Below are positions 7,721 to 17,310 of a stretch of DNA of 64,000 bases, piece by piece. Made by a program: the position numbers and the translations under genes. Location: NCBI GenBank assembly GCA_029008875.1, contig JAQXJP010000036.1:1-64000 (forward strand), written 5' to 3'. The DNA is from Lachnospiraceae bacterium. GTDB taxonomy: Bacteria; Bacillota; Clostridia; Lachnospirales; Lachnospiraceae. Positions within the stretch are counted from its first letter, which is position 1; every line of letters begins with the position of its first letter. The notes below the pieces were generated by a model. That model searched no databases and was not told where the DNA came from. It saw only the letters and a list, made by a program, of their open reading frames with translations.

Positions 7721-8548
7721 ATGAAGAAGAGATTTTGCAAGGTGGTAGCAAGTGCGGCGTTACTGTCGATGATGGCAGTGATTGCGGTGGGATGCGGCAA
7801 AAAGGACGCACCGGTGCCGGAGGAGAATCCGACCCCGACACAGACGCAGACGGCGGAAGACAGCCAGGTGACCGAGGAGACAGAGAGTCAGGAGGAGAGC
7901 GCGGGCGAAGTGTTTGAGGTGGAGATTGAAACCATCGACGGATCCAGGCGGGACGACGAGGGCAATCTTCTGGCAAGCATCTACATGCAGTATCCTGTGG
8001 TAAAAGGGGATACGGATGCGGTGGATGCCATTAACGCATACTATGATCGCCTTCAGGTGGAATATTCTCCGCTGAACAGCGCTGTGTTGGAGGATCTGGA
8101 TCAAGCGTTGGCGTACAGCGATGACATGTCGGAATTCCCCTATGAGGATTACACGGCCTGTACGGTTTCACGCAATGACGGAGAGTATTTTTGCGTAATG
8201 AATCAGTATGTGTGGTATGCGGGCGGCGTCATGAATTCCGGAATGATGGGGGATGTGTTTGACTCTGCCACAGGCAAGAAACTCACGGTGGTAGATTTGT
8301 ACCCGGATATGAGCGAGGAAGAAGTGCAGGAGATGCTGCTTGGCATCTGTGAGCAGGAGATCAACAAGAATCCGGATGAGTATTTTCAGGAATCGGATTT
8401 CGGATACAGTTCCATGGAAATAATCTCCCAGTACAATGTGGAAGAATTGAATTTCTACATGTATGACGGAAAGATTGTGCTATCCTTCGGACCCTATGAA
8501 ATCGGATACGGCGGATGGTACCGGGAGATTGAAATCGGAACTTACTGA
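7721..8548 (+). CDS. DUF3298/RsiV-like exported lipoprotein
   Basis: The protein has 275 residues. A lipoprotein signal peptide ends at C25 (AVIAVGC). A low-complexity linker rich in E, T and P follows (about 30-65), then a globular domain whose end matches DUF3298: VFDSATGKKLTVVDLYP and IVLSFGPYEIGYGGWYREIEI. Proteins of this type sit on the outer face of the membrane. Some relatives (RsiV) bind lysozyme, but those are anti-sigma factors with a cytoplasmic tail, which this one lacks. The GGAGAAG ribosome site sits 6 bp before the ATG. Its function remains open. Confidence 0.8.
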   Translation: MKKRFCKVVASAALLSMMAVIAVGCGKKDAPVPEENPTPTQTQTAEDSQVTEETESQEESAGEVFEVEIETIDGSRRDDEGNLLASIYMQYPVVKGDTDAVDAINAYYDRLQVEYSPLNSAVLEDLDQALAYSDDMSEFPYEDYTACTVSRNDGEYFCVMNQYVWYAGGVMNSGMMGDVFDSATGKKLTVVDLYPDMSEEEVQEMLLGICEQEINKNPDEYFQESDFGYSSMEIISQYNVEELNFYMYDGKIVLSFGPYEIGYGGWYREIEIGTY

Positions 8549-8561
8549 TTTTTTTCGTTAA

Positions 8562-8621
8562 TTGTGTAGCTTTGGCGTCAAATATAGTATAATGATACCG
8601 CACCAAAAGGTGTGATACGGT
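8562..8621 (+). promoter_or_regulatory. Promoter and leader hairpin before the thioesterase gene
   Basis: A perfect -10 TATAAT lies at 8588-8593. The best -35 (TTGTGT at 8562-8567) gives a long 20-bp spacer, so the promoter may be weak or activated. The transcript would begin with a nested hairpin, ACCG-CACC (8597-8604) with GGTG (8609-8612) and CGGT (8618-8621). Confidence 0.5.
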
Positions 8622-8641
8622 AATGATAAGGAGGAAAAAAG

Positions 8642-9106
8642 ATGGGAAAACAGGAACTACAGGTTGATCACAATCCTCAGGCTTTGAAGATTCACCCGTA
8701 TGAGCATCATGCAAAGTATTATGAGACGGATCAGATGGGCATTATCCACCATTCCAATTACATTAAGTGGATGGAGGAAGCACGCATGGATTTGATGGAG
8801 CAGATTGGCCTCTCCTACAAGCAGATGGAGGAGATGGAGATCATCAGTCCGGTGCTGTCCGTGGAGGTGGAGTACCGAAGTATGGTACATTTTGATGATG
8901 TGGTAGTAATCCAGACCAAATTGACAAAATACAACGGAATCAAGATGGAAGTGGAATATGAGATGTACGACAAGAAGACGGGGGAGCTTCGCACTGTGGC
9001 GAAGAGTAGCCATTGCTTCTTGACGAGATCCGGGCAGCCGATTTCCCTGAAACGGTCCTACCCGGAATTGGATACAAAATTTTTTCAGATGAAGGATGAG
9101 ATGTAG
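8642..9106 (+). CDS. Acyl-CoA thioesterase, YbgC/4-hydroxybenzoyl-CoA thioesterase family
   Basis: This 154-residue single hotdog-fold protein carries the YbgC signature YETDQMGIIHHSNYIKWMEEAR (about 25-46). The aspartate in that loop is the family's catalytic residue. VLSVEVEYRSMVHFDDVVVI forms the central strands. It hydrolyses short acyl-CoA or acyl-ACP thioesters in the cytoplasm; the substrate is unknown. It lies 2 bp before the aminopeptidase gene and is likely co-transcribed with it from the promoter at 8562-8593. GGAGG lies 6 bp before the ATG. Confidence 0.85.
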   Translation: MGKQELQVDHNPQALKIHPYEHHAKYYETDQMGIIHHSNYIKWMEEARMDLMEQIGLSYKQMEEMEIISPVLSVEVEYRSMVHFDDVVVIQTKLTKYNGIKMEVEYEMYDKKTGELRTVAKSSHCFLTRSGQPISLKRSYPELDTKFFQMKDEM

Positions 9107-9108
9107 AG

Positions 9109-10899
9109 ATGATACCGGAGAGATTAACAAGATTAAGAGCCGAGATGGCAAAGCGCAACATTGCAATTTATGTGGTTCCCACAGCGGATTTTCATGAGTC
9201 CGAGTACGTGGGAGAATACTTTAAGGCGAGAAAGTATATGACGGGATTCACAGGTTCCGCGGGGACAGCGGTGATTACCATGACCGAGGCGGGACTCTGG
9301 ACAGATGCCAGATATTTCCTGCAGGCGGGCAAGCAGTTGGAGGGATCCACGGTCACCCTGTACAAGATGGGGGAGGAAGGCGTTCCAACCGTCACGGAAT
9401 ACATTGAGAAGACCCTGAAGGAAGGGGAAGTGATTGGATTCGACGGGCGTGTCATCAATGACGGACTTGGAAATCGCTTTGCGGAAATTGCCAAGGCAAA
9501 GAACGGTTCCCTCTATGTGGAAGAAGATTTGGTGGATTTGATTTGGGAGGATCGACCCAATCTTCCGGCAGAACCGGTTTGGATTTTGGAAGAAAAATAT
9601 GCAGGAGAGAGCACAAAGAGCAAGTTGGAGCGGGTGCGCGCCAAGATGGAGGAGAAGAAGGCAACGATTCATCTTTTGTCTTCTTTGTATGATATCGCAT
9701 GGCTTCTCAATGTGCGCGGCAACGATATCAACTATGTTCCGGTGGTGTTGTCTTTCCTCGCCCTGACAAAGGATACCTGTATTTGGTTTGTGCAGGAGAA
9801 GGTTTTGACCGAGGAACTGCGTGCATATTTGGATGAAAACAAAATTACCACAAGACCATATGAAAGCTTCTACGATTATGTGGGGAACCTTTCCAAAGGG
9901 GAAGTGGTATTGCTCAACAAAAATGTAGTAAACTATCGCGTATGCCACAGCATTCCGGAAGGGGTTTCGGTTGTAAACGAAGTGGATCCCACGGTTTTGA
10001 TGAAGTCTATCAAAAATGAAATCCAGGTTGCCAATATCCGCAAGGCCCATGAGAAGGATGCCGTGGCAGTGATTAAGTTCATGTACTGGTTGAAGAACAA
10101 TATCGGAAAAATCCCTATGACAGAGATCTCTGCATCCGATTATCTGGAGGAAATGCGGAAAGAGCAGGATGGCTATCTTGAACTGAGCTTCGACACCATC
10201 TGCGGTTATGCTGCCCATGGTGCGATTATGCATTATGCCGCCACCCCGGAGACCGATATTCCCCTTGCGCCGGAAGGATTTCTTCTGGTAGATTCCGGCG
10301 GACACTACTATGAGGGTACCACGGATATTACCAGAACCTTTGCGCTGGGACCTCTGACCGATGAGATGAAGGCGGACTTTACCAGAGTATGCCGTTCCAA
10401 TATTAATCTGGCAGCGACGAAATTTCTTCACGGCTGCAGCGGATTAAATTTGGATGTCGTTGCCCGAGAACCTTTCTGGGAAGTGGGATTGGATTTCAAG
10501 CATGGAACCGGGCATGGAGTGGGATATATCCTCAATGTGCATGAGGGACCAAACGGATTCCGCTACAAGCAGACCCCGGATCGCTCCGAGGGAGCAATTC
10601 TGGAAGAGGGAATGGTGACAACCGACGAGCCGGGAATCTACATCGAAGGAAAGTACGGAATTCGTACGGAGAGTGAGCTGGTGTGCCGCAACGGGGAGAA
10701 GAATGAATTCGGTCAGTTTATGTATTTTGAGAATGTGACCTATGTTCCCATTGATTTGGATGCCATCGAGCCCAGTCTTATGACCGAGACGGAACGGAAG
10801 CGTTTGAATGATTATCATGCAATGGTATACAAGACCATGGCGCCTTATTTTGAGGGCGAGATTTTGGAATTCCTCAAGGAATATACCAGAGCAATTTAA
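9109..10899 (+). CDS. Xaa-Pro aminopeptidase (aminopeptidase P, M24B)
   Basis: The protein has 596 residues, the length of the three-domain long form. Two creatinase-like N-terminal domains (1-310) precede the pita-bread metallopeptidase. The metal ligands are visible: D in LLVDSGG, D in GTTDITRTFALG, H in HGTGHGVGYILNVHEGP, E in VTTDEPGIY and E in GIRTESELV. It removes an N-terminal residue before proline from peptides, in the cytoplasm. The gene follows the thioesterase by 2 bp and polA begins 15 bp after it, so the three read as one operon. Confidence 0.95.
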   Translation: MIPERLTRLRAEMAKRNIAIYVVPTADFHESEYVGEYFKARKYMTGFTGSAGTAVITMTEAGLWTDARYFLQAGKQLEGSTVTLYKMGEEGVPTVTEYIEKTLKEGEVIGFDGRVINDGLGNRFAEIAKAKNGSLYVEEDLVDLIWEDRPNLPAEPVWILEEKYAGESTKSKLERVRAKMEEKKATIHLLSSLYDIAWLLNVRGNDINYVPVVLSFLALTKDTCIWFVQEKVLTEELRAYLDENKITTRPYESFYDYVGNLSKGEVVLLNKNVVNYRVCHSIPEGVSVVNEVDPTVLMKSIKNEIQVANIRKAHEKDAVAVIKFMYWLKNNIGKIPMTEISASDYLEEMRKEQDGYLELSFDTICGYAAHGAIMHYAATPETDIPLAPEGFLLVDSGGHYYEGTTDITRTFALGPLTDEMKADFTRVCRSNINLAATKFLHGCSGLNLDVVAREPFWEVGLDFKHGTGHGVGYILNVHEGPNGFRYKQTPDRSEGAILEEGMVTTDEPGIYIEGKYGIRTESELVCRNGEKNEFGQFMYFENVTYVPIDLDAIEPSLMTETERKRLNDYHAMVYKTMAPYFEGEILEFLKEYTRAI

Positions 10900-10914
10900 G
10901 AAACGGAGAGCAAT

Positions 10915-13713
10915 ATGAGCGAAAAGTTGGTATTAATTGACGGACACAGTATTTTGAATCGAGCCTTTTTCGGGTTGCCGGATCTGACCAATTCGGAAGG
11001 GCTTCACACCAATGCGGTATACGGCTTTCTCAATATTATGTTCAAGATACTGGAGGAGGAGCAGCCGGACTATCTGGCGGTTGCTTTCGACGTGCATGCG
11101 CCGACTTTTCGCCACAAAATGTTTGACGGATACAAGGGAACCAGAAAGCCCATGGCGGAGGAATTGCGCCAGCAGGTGCCCCTTATGAAGGAAATGCTAA
11201 AAAGCATGGGCATCTGTGTGGTGGAGATGGAAGGGTTCGAGGCGGACGATGTGCTGGGAACCCTGTCTGTGCTGGGTGAAAAGCAGGGGATGGAGGTTTC
11301 CATAGTGTCCGGAGACCGGGATTTGCTCCAGCTTGCAACCGACCATGTCATGGTTCGAATCCCAAAGACTAAGAAGACGGGAACCGAGATTGAGAATTAT
11401 CGCGCAGCAGATGTGAAGGAGCGCTACCTGGTGTCCCCGAAGGAGTTTATCGACGTGAAGGCCCTGATGGGGGATGCCTCTGACAATATCCCGGGGGTTC
11501 CGGGCATCGGGGAGAAAACCGCATCCGCCCTCATTGCGGAATACGGAAGCATCGAGGCGGTGCACGAGCATGCGGCGGTGATCAAACCACCCCGTGCCGG
11601 AAAAAACATCGTGGAGTTCTGGGACCAAGCGGTCATGAGCAAGACCCTGGCCACCATCATTTTGGATGCACCTGTGCAGGAGGCACCCTTGTCCTACGAT
11701 TTTTCCAAAGCGAGAATCCATGGGGTGGAAGATCTCTACACGGAGGAAGCCTATCTGTTGTGCAAGAGATTGGAATTTCGAAATCTCCTCCCCCGCTTTT
11801 CGGTGGAGGCACCCAAAAACAACGTGCAGGAGCATTTTCGCACAATCCGCACCGTGAGAGAAGCGGATGAGTTTTGGCGTCGGGCACAGGGAAAACCTCT
11901 TTCTTTCTTGATTGTGGAGCCCAAGGAGGGGGGAAGGAAAAGGGATAAGAGCGCTTCCTGTGAGGATGAGAATGGGCAGATGTCCCTGTTTGCCGTGGAG
12001 AAACCCCAAAATGCATACTTCGGAATGGCGGTGGCTTTCGGGGAGGAGGAAATCGGTTTCTTCCCCACGGGCGGGGCTTACGGTGTCGCGGTGGACAGTG
12101 AACTGACCAGCGATTACCTGAACGAAAAACTGATGGGGCATAACGGTTTGCTCTGCACCTTCGATTTGAAACCTCAACTGAAGCACTTGGACGCTTTTTC
12201 CGATGAGCGGGCAAGGGAGGATTGGGACGCATATAGCGGCAGGAGGACACACATGTTTGACGCGGGCATCGCTGCGTACCTGCTGAACCCTATCTTGGGA
12301 GCATACCCCTACGACAATGTGGCCAAGGATTACCTGGGACAACTGGTTCCTTCCTACGAGGATATCATGGGAAAAACTCCAATCAGTCAGGCCATGGAGC
12401 AGGATATGGAAAAGATCCAAAACTGGAGTTGCTATGAGGCCTATGTGGCATGGAAAGCGCAGCCGGTTCTGGAGGAGAGATTGCGGGAGGAAGGGATGAA
12501 AGACCTCTTCCACGACATGGAGATGCCCCTGGTGTTCGTGCTGTCGGATATGGAACAGGAGGGAATCTGCATGGATGCCGGAGCTCTTCGGGAGTATGGG
12601 CAGCAGTTGTCCGAATCCATCGCAAAGCTGGAGGAAAAAATCTACCGGGAAGCGGGGGAGGAATTCAATATCAACTCTCCGAAGCAGCTGGCAGTGATTT
12701 TGTTCGAGAGGATGCAACTGCCGGGAGGAAAGAAAACCAAGACCGGTTACTCCACCTCAGCGGAGGTGCTGGACAAGCTGGCCCCGGATTACCCCATCGT
12801 GGCGGATATCCTGGAGTACCGGCAGCTGGCAAAATTGAAATCTACCTATGCGGACGGGCTGTTGGCGTTTGTGGGGGAGGATGGCAAGATTCACACCACG
12901 TTCAACCAGACCATCACCGCAACCGGGCGACTCAGCAGCACGGATCCCAATTTGCAGAATATTCCCATCCGTATTGAGTTGGGGAAATTAATCCGCAAAG
13001 TATTTCACCCCATGGAGGGCCATGTGTTTGTGGATTCCGACTATTCCCAGATTGAACTTCGTGTGCTTGCCCACATGTCCGGGGATGAAAAAATGATTGA
13101 GGCATTCGGAAACGGGCAGGATATCCACAGAACCACTGCGTCCCAGGTGTTCCACGTTCCCTTTGAGGAGGTTACGGCCCTGCAGAGAAGAAACGCCAAG
13201 GCGGTAAACTTCGGAATCGTGTACGGAATCAGCGCCTTTGGTCTGTCCCAGGATTTGAATATCAGCAAGAAGGAGGCCCAGGAATACATTGATTCCTACT
13301 TCGAGACCTACCCGAAGATCAAGGCCTTTTTGGATAAAACCGTGGAGGAAGCCAAGGAGCAGGGGGCCATTCACACCATGTTCGGCAGGGTGCGACCCAT
13401 CCCGGAATTGTCCTCCAGCAACTTTATGCAGAGACAGTTCGGAGAGCGGGTGGCAATGAATTCCCCCATCCAGGGAACTGCGGCAGATATTATCAAAATT
13501 GCAATGATTCGGGTCCATGATCAGCTGATTCGGGAGGGATTCTCCTCACGCCTGATTCTCCAGGTGCACGACGAACTGCTGGTGGAGACCCAGGAGAGCG
13601 AGAAAGAGCAGGTCATCGCCCTGTTGGAAAAGGAAATGAAAGACGCTGTCTCCTTGTCTGTGGAGATGGAAGTTGGAACGGAAACCGGCCGAAATTGGTA
13701 TGATGCACACTGA
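10915..13713 (+). CDS. polA: DNA polymerase I
   Basis: The protein has 932 residues. It has the 5' nuclease domain (about 1-300, with FEADDVLGTLS, VSGDRDLLQL and GDASDNIPGVPGIGEKTA), a middle 3'-5' exonuclease-like domain (about 310-520) and the polymerase domain (about 550-932). The polymerase motifs are intact: A DSDYSQIELRVLAH, B RRNAKAVNFGIVYGIS and C LQVHDELLVE. In the exonuclease region the usual DTE of motif I is absent (SFLIVEPKEGG), and a Lys/Arg/Ser/Asp-rich insertion follows, so proofreading is probably lost, as in several Firmicutes. It does gap filling and RNA primer removal. GGAG lies 8 bp before the ATG. Confidence 0.97.
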   Translation: MSEKLVLIDGHSILNRAFFGLPDLTNSEGLHTNAVYGFLNIMFKILEEEQPDYLAVAFDVHAPTFRHKMFDGYKGTRKPMAEELRQQVPLMKEMLKSMGICVVEMEGFEADDVLGTLSVLGEKQGMEVSIVSGDRDLLQLATDHVMVRIPKTKKTGTEIENYRAADVKERYLVSPKEFIDVKALMGDASDNIPGVPGIGEKTASALIAEYGSIEAVHEHAAVIKPPRAGKNIVEFWDQAVMSKTLATIILDAPVQEAPLSYDFSKARIHGVEDLYTEEAYLLCKRLEFRNLLPRFSVEAPKNNVQEHFRTIRTVREADEFWRRAQGKPLSFLIVEPKEGGRKRDKSASCEDENGQMSLFAVEKPQNAYFGMAVAFGEEEIGFFPTGGAYGVAVDSELTSDYLNEKLMGHNGLLCTFDLKPQLKHLDAFSDERAREDWDAYSGRRTHMFDAGIAAYLLNPILGAYPYDNVAKDYLGQLVPSYEDIMGKTPISQAMEQDMEKIQNWSCYEAYVAWKAQPVLEERLREEGMKDLFHDMEMPLVFVLSDMEQEGICMDAGALREYGQQLSESIAKLEEKIYREAGEEFNINSPKQLAVILFERMQLPGGKKTKTGYSTSAEVLDKLAPDYPIVADILEYRQLAKLKSTYADGLLAFVGEDGKIHTTFNQTITATGRLSSTDPNLQNIPIRIELGKLIRKVFHPMEGHVFVDSDYSQIELRVLAHMSGDEKMIEAFGNGQDIHRTTASQVFHVPFEEVTALQRRNAKAVNFGIVYGISAFGLSQDLNISKKEAQEYIDSYFETYPKIKAFLDKTVEEAKEQGAIHTMFGRVRPIPELSSSNFMQRQFGERVAMNSPIQGTAADIIKIAMIRVHDQLIREGFSSRLILQVHDELLVETQESEKEQVIALLEKEMKDAVSLSVEMEVGTETGRNWYDAH

Positions 13714-13756
13714 TTTGTGACGGCCGAGAATCGTCATACAAGGAGAACCGTGATAT

Positions 13757-14365
13757 ATGTATTTTATTGGAATTACCGGAGGCGTGGGAGCCGGAAAATC
13801 TGCAATTTTATCCTACCTGGAGCAAAAACCGGGATTTCGCGTGATGCTTGCGGATGACATCGCCCATATGCTGATGCGGCCGGGAACCGATTGTTTTTCC
13901 AAAATCCGGCAGGCGTTCGGGGATGAGGATATCTTTGAGGCGGACGGAAGCTTGTGCAGCGGGATGGTGGCGGAGGTTATCTTTTCCGATGAGGCAAAGA
14001 GGCGGGTCATGAATGGGATTGTCCACCCTGCAGTAAAGCAGTATGTGTTGGAGCAGGTGCGACTGGAGCGGGAAAAGGGGGAGCTCTCCTTCCTTTTTTT
14101 GGAGGCTGCGCTGCTAATTGAAGAACATTATGATGCAATTTGTGACGAACTTTGGTATATTAATACAAGTGAGGACAATCGAAGGGCCCGCCTGAGGGAA
14201 TCCAGGGGCTATTCGGAGGAAAAAATCCAAAGTATTTTCGAGAGTCAGCTCAGTGAGGAAGAATACCGGGCCACTTGCAAAGTGGTGATTGACAATAATG
14301 GGACCAAAGAGGCATCCTATGAACAAATTGAGAAAGCTTTAAGGAGAAAAGCAGATGAGCAATAA
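13757..14365 (+). CDS. coaE: Dephospho-CoA kinase
   Basis: The protein has 202 residues. The P-loop is GITGGVGAGKS (5-15), followed by MLADDIAHML and NGIVHPAVKQYV, which form the CoA-binding part, and the lid region near RARLRESRGYSEE. It phosphorylates dephospho-CoA, the last step of coenzyme A synthesis. It sits just after polA, as in many Firmicutes. Its last 11 bp overlap the start of the FtsA-like gene, which suggests translational coupling. Confidence 0.95.
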   Translation: MYFIGITGGVGAGKSAILSYLEQKPGFRVMLADDIAHMLMRPGTDCFSKIRQAFGDEDIFEADGSLCSGMVAEVIFSDEAKRRVMNGIVHPAVKQYVLEQVRLEREKGELSFLFLEAALLIEEHYDAICDELWYINTSEDNRRARLRESRGYSEEKIQSIFESQLSEEEYRATCKVVIDNNGTKEASYEQIEKALRRKADEQ

Positions 14366-16493
14366 CGTATTCGGATTGGATATCGGAACAAGAAATGTGG
14401 TGGGAACCGTCGGATATAAGACCGAGGATGATGAATTTGTAGTGATCGCTCAGTATATCAGACAGCATGAGACCCGTTCCATGCTGGATGGGCAGATCCA
14501 CGATATCGGCCGCGTCGCAAGGACAATCGGTGCGGTTAAGGCGGAGCTGGAGGGGCAGATCAAAGAGCCTCTTCACGATGTGTGTATCGCTGCCGCAGGC
14601 CGTGTGCTCAAGACCGTGACCACTCATATCGAATATGAGTTTCCGGAAGAGTCGGTGGTGACCGATGAGGATATTCACACGCTGCATCTCCTCGGGGTGG
14701 AGAAGGCCCAGGATATTCTCAAGGAGAAGAACGATACCAACTACAAATTTTACTGTGTGGGGTATTCCACGGTAAAATATTTCCTGAATGATGAATTGTT
14801 TATCAGTCTCGAAGGGCACAAAGCCAACAAGATCGGGGAGGACATTATCGTCACCTTCCTGCCGGAGGACGTGGTGGACGGATTGTATTCCGCTGTGGGG
14901 CAGGCGGGCCTGAATGTGGAGAATATGACTCTGGAGCCAATTGCCGCCATCAACGTGGCAATCCCGGAAAACTATCGGATGCTCAACATTGCATTGGTAG
15001 ATGTGGGAGCGGGGACCTCCGATATCTCCATCACAAAGGAGGGCAGTATCATCGCCTACGGCATGATTCCCTACGCCGGTGACGAGTTGACCGAAGTGAT
15101 TGTGCAGCAGTATCTGGTGGATTTTAAGACCGCCGAGGAGATCAAGCTGAATTCCACCCTGGAAGAGCAGGTGACCTACAAGGATATCATGGGGATTGAG
15201 CATACCATTCCGGCCCAGGAGGTCTGGGATCTGGTGGCGCCGGTGGTGGAAAAAATCACCACGGAGGTTGCCGCAAAGATTAAGGAACTCAACGGGGATA
15301 AAACCGTCAGCGCCTGCTTTGTCGTAGGCGGTGGCGGAAAAGTGCACGGATTTACAGAGGCCCTGGCAGAGAAGCTGGATATCGCCCAGGAGCGTGTTGC
15401 CCTCCGAGGGGAGGAAGTGCTTGGAGAAGTGACTTTCACCCAGGAGGATATCAAGAAGGATCCTCTCTTGGTTACCCCAATCGGTATCTGCCTCAACTAT
15501 TATGACCAGAAAAACAACTTTATTATGGTTCGTTTTAACGGCGAGCGGTTAAAACTCTACGACAACAATCGGCTGACCATTGTGGATGCGGCTCTCTCCG
15601 CGGGATTCCCCAAGGAGGCTCTGTTCCCCAAGCGCGGCATGCCAATTAATTTTACGGTGAATGGTTCCTCCAGAATCGTCAGAGGGGAGGCGGGGGAGCC
15701 CGCTATCGTGACCATGAACGGACAGCCTGCCAATATCAATACTCCCTTGGAGCCCAACTGTGAGATTACCATCACCGAATCCACCGCAGGCGGCAATGCG
15801 GTGTACACCGTGGGACAGTTGGAGGAGTACACAAGCGCCACCGTGTCCTTTACCGTCAACGGAAGAACCATCACCTGCCCCAAGTTTGTGGAGGTGAACG
15901 GAAGCCTGGAACCTGCCTCCTACGAGATCAAGGAGGGGGATGTGATTGAGACCAGAAGCTTCTACACAGTCGGCCAGGTGGCGGAATTTATGGACGTGCA
16001 GATTGATACGGATTGTCAGATTCTGGTGAACAACCGGGAGGCGGATCTGGACAGTTTAGTATATGAGAATTTCAGCATCGATTGGACCGTTTCGGTATTT
16101 CCTCTTGCATCCGAGACGGAGGTCTCCTATAATGCAACAGAGACAGCGTCAGCTGAAGACCTTTCCGAAACCGGCGTGAATGCAGTAGCAGAGGAGGAAC
16201 CTGTCTCACAAACCTGGGGTAACCATGTGACGGAAGAGAAAACTGCGGAGGACGAGACGGCACAGAATGAGGCTGTGCAGAGCAAGAGTATTGCGGTGAT
16301 CGTCAACGGAGAAGTGGTGACCTTGTTCGGCAAGGAAAAATATATCTTTGTGGATATTTTCGATCGGATTACTTTCGACCTGAGTGCGGGCAACGGCAGA
16401 GCGATTGTGACTATGCTCAACGGCCGTGAGGCGCAGTACACCGAGGAACTGCACGAGGGGGATAAAATTGAACTATACTGGGAAGAGAATTAA
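14355..16493 (+). CDS. FtsA/PilM-type actin-like ATPase with long beta-rich C-terminal extension
   Basis: The protein has 712 residues. The first about 390 form an actin-like ATPase: phosphate-1 loop VFGLDIGTRNVVGTV, an FtsA-like 1C region (about 85-170), phosphate-2 LVDVGAGTSDISI and adenosine loop CFVVGGGGKVHGF. The rest, nearly as long again, is predicted beta-rich and contains repeated small modules (INFTVNGSSRIVRGEAGEPAI, SFTVNGRTITCP, IAVIVNGEVVTLFGK) plus an acidic linker (about 580-640). Canonical FtsA is about 420 residues with a C-terminal amphipathic helix; I see none here. It resembles the second, FtsA-like protein of many Clostridia, whose job in division or polarity is not established. 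AAGGAG lies 9 bp before the ATG. Confidence 0.75.
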   Translation: MSNNVFGLDIGTRNVVGTVGYKTEDDEFVVIAQYIRQHETRSMLDGQIHDIGRVARTIGAVKAELEGQIKEPLHDVCIAAAGRVLKTVTTHIEYEFPEESVVTDEDIHTLHLLGVEKAQDILKEKNDTNYKFYCVGYSTVKYFLNDELFISLEGHKANKIGEDIIVTFLPEDVVDGLYSAVGQAGLNVENMTLEPIAAINVAIPENYRMLNIALVDVGAGTSDISITKEGSIIAYGMIPYAGDELTEVIVQQYLVDFKTAEEIKLNSTLEEQVTYKDIMGIEHTIPAQEVWDLVAPVVEKITTEVAAKIKELNGDKTVSACFVVGGGGKVHGFTEALAEKLDIAQERVALRGEEVLGEVTFTQEDIKKDPLLVTPIGICLNYYDQKNNFIMVRFNGERLKLYDNNRLTIVDAALSAGFPKEALFPKRGMPINFTVNGSSRIVRGEAGEPAIVTMNGQPANINTPLEPNCEITITESTAGGNAVYTVGQLEEYTSATVSFTVNGRTITCPKFVEVNGSLEPASYEIKEGDVIETRSFYTVGQVAEFMDVQIDTDCQILVNNREADLDSLVYENFSIDWTVSVFPLASETEVSYNATETASAEDLSETGVNAVAEEEPVSQTWGNHVTEEKTAEDETAQNEAVQSKSIAVIVNGEVVTLFGKEKYIFVDIFDRITFDLSAGNGRAIVTMLNGREAQYTEELHEGDKIELYWEEN

Positions 16494-16496
16494 TTT

Positions 16497-17300
16497 ATGT
16501 TAGAATTATGCAGTATTGCCAGCGGCAGCAGTGGAAACTGTATCTGTGTCGGGACCGACAATACCCATGTGCTGATTGATGCCGGAATCAGCGGGAAGCG
16601 CGTGGAAGCGGGATTGAATGAGTTCGGGCTCAAGGGGGAGGATATGCAGGGCATTTTGATCACCCACGAGCACAGTGACCATGTGGCTGGACTTGGAGTC
16701 TTGGCGCGAAAATTGGGAGTTCCCATGTACGCCACTGCGGCAACCATCCAAGCGATAAAAGGGATGCACTCTCTGGGAAAAATCGACGAGAGCCTGTTTC
16801 ACCCAATCAGACCGGAGGAAGAATTCCAAATCGGTGATATGTCATTTCACCCGATTTCCATCTCCCACGATGCGGCGGATCCGGTGGCGTACCGTTTCAC
16901 AAACGGCAAGCAGACCTTCGCCGTAATTACGGATTTGGGGGACTACGATGAGAACATTGTGGGGCAATTGCAGGGGCTTGACGCCGTACTTCTGGAGTCG
17001 AACCATGATATCCGCATGCTCCAGACGGGACCCTATCCATACCCGTTGAAGCAGAGAATTCTGGGGAAAAACGGACATTTGTCAAATGAGCGAAGTGGGC
17101 AGTTGCTCTGCGAACTTCTTCATGATAACTTTGGCTCTGTCATGCTGGGCCATTTAAGCAAAGAAAACAATTATGAGGAGCTGGCATACGAGACGGTTCG
17201 CATGGAGGTGACCATGGGAGACAATCCGTACAAAGCGGAGGACTTTCCCATCTATGTCGCCAAGCGGGACAGCATTTCGCCGGTTATTCGAGTTGAGTAA
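16497..17300 (+). CDS. YycJ/WalJ-family metallo-beta-lactamase-fold hydrolase
   Basis: The protein has 267 residues. The metal-binding HEHSDH motif (about 60-65, in LITHEHSDHVAGL) and the family start LCSIASGSSGNCICV, VLIDAGISGKRV and ESNHDIRML are typical of YycJ. It is a cytoplasmic metal-dependent phosphodiesterase or nuclease; relatives are linked to DNA processing and to the WalRK cell-wall regulon, which is not present in this window. It begins 3 bp after the FtsA-like gene. The exact substrate is unknown. Confidence 0.88.
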   Translation: MLELCSIASGSSGNCICVGTDNTHVLIDAGISGKRVEAGLNEFGLKGEDMQGILITHEHSDHVAGLGVLARKLGVPMYATAATIQAIKGMHSLGKIDESLFHPIRPEEEFQIGDMSFHPISISHDAADPVAYRFTNGKQTFAVITDLGDYDENIVGQLQGLDAVLLESNHDIRMLQTGPYPYPLKQRILGKNGHLSNERSGQLLCELLHDNFGSVMLGHLSKENNYEELAYETVRMEVTMGDNPYKAEDFPIYVAKRDSISPVIRVE

Positions 17301-17310
17301 AAGGAGAACA

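Noticed and set aside
11197-12717. 506-residue minus-strand frame opposite polA, and similar long ones opposite UPF0210, addA, pepP and the GGDEF regulator
   Set aside because: All run antisense to clear genes and share the His/Leu-rich composition expected of shadows.
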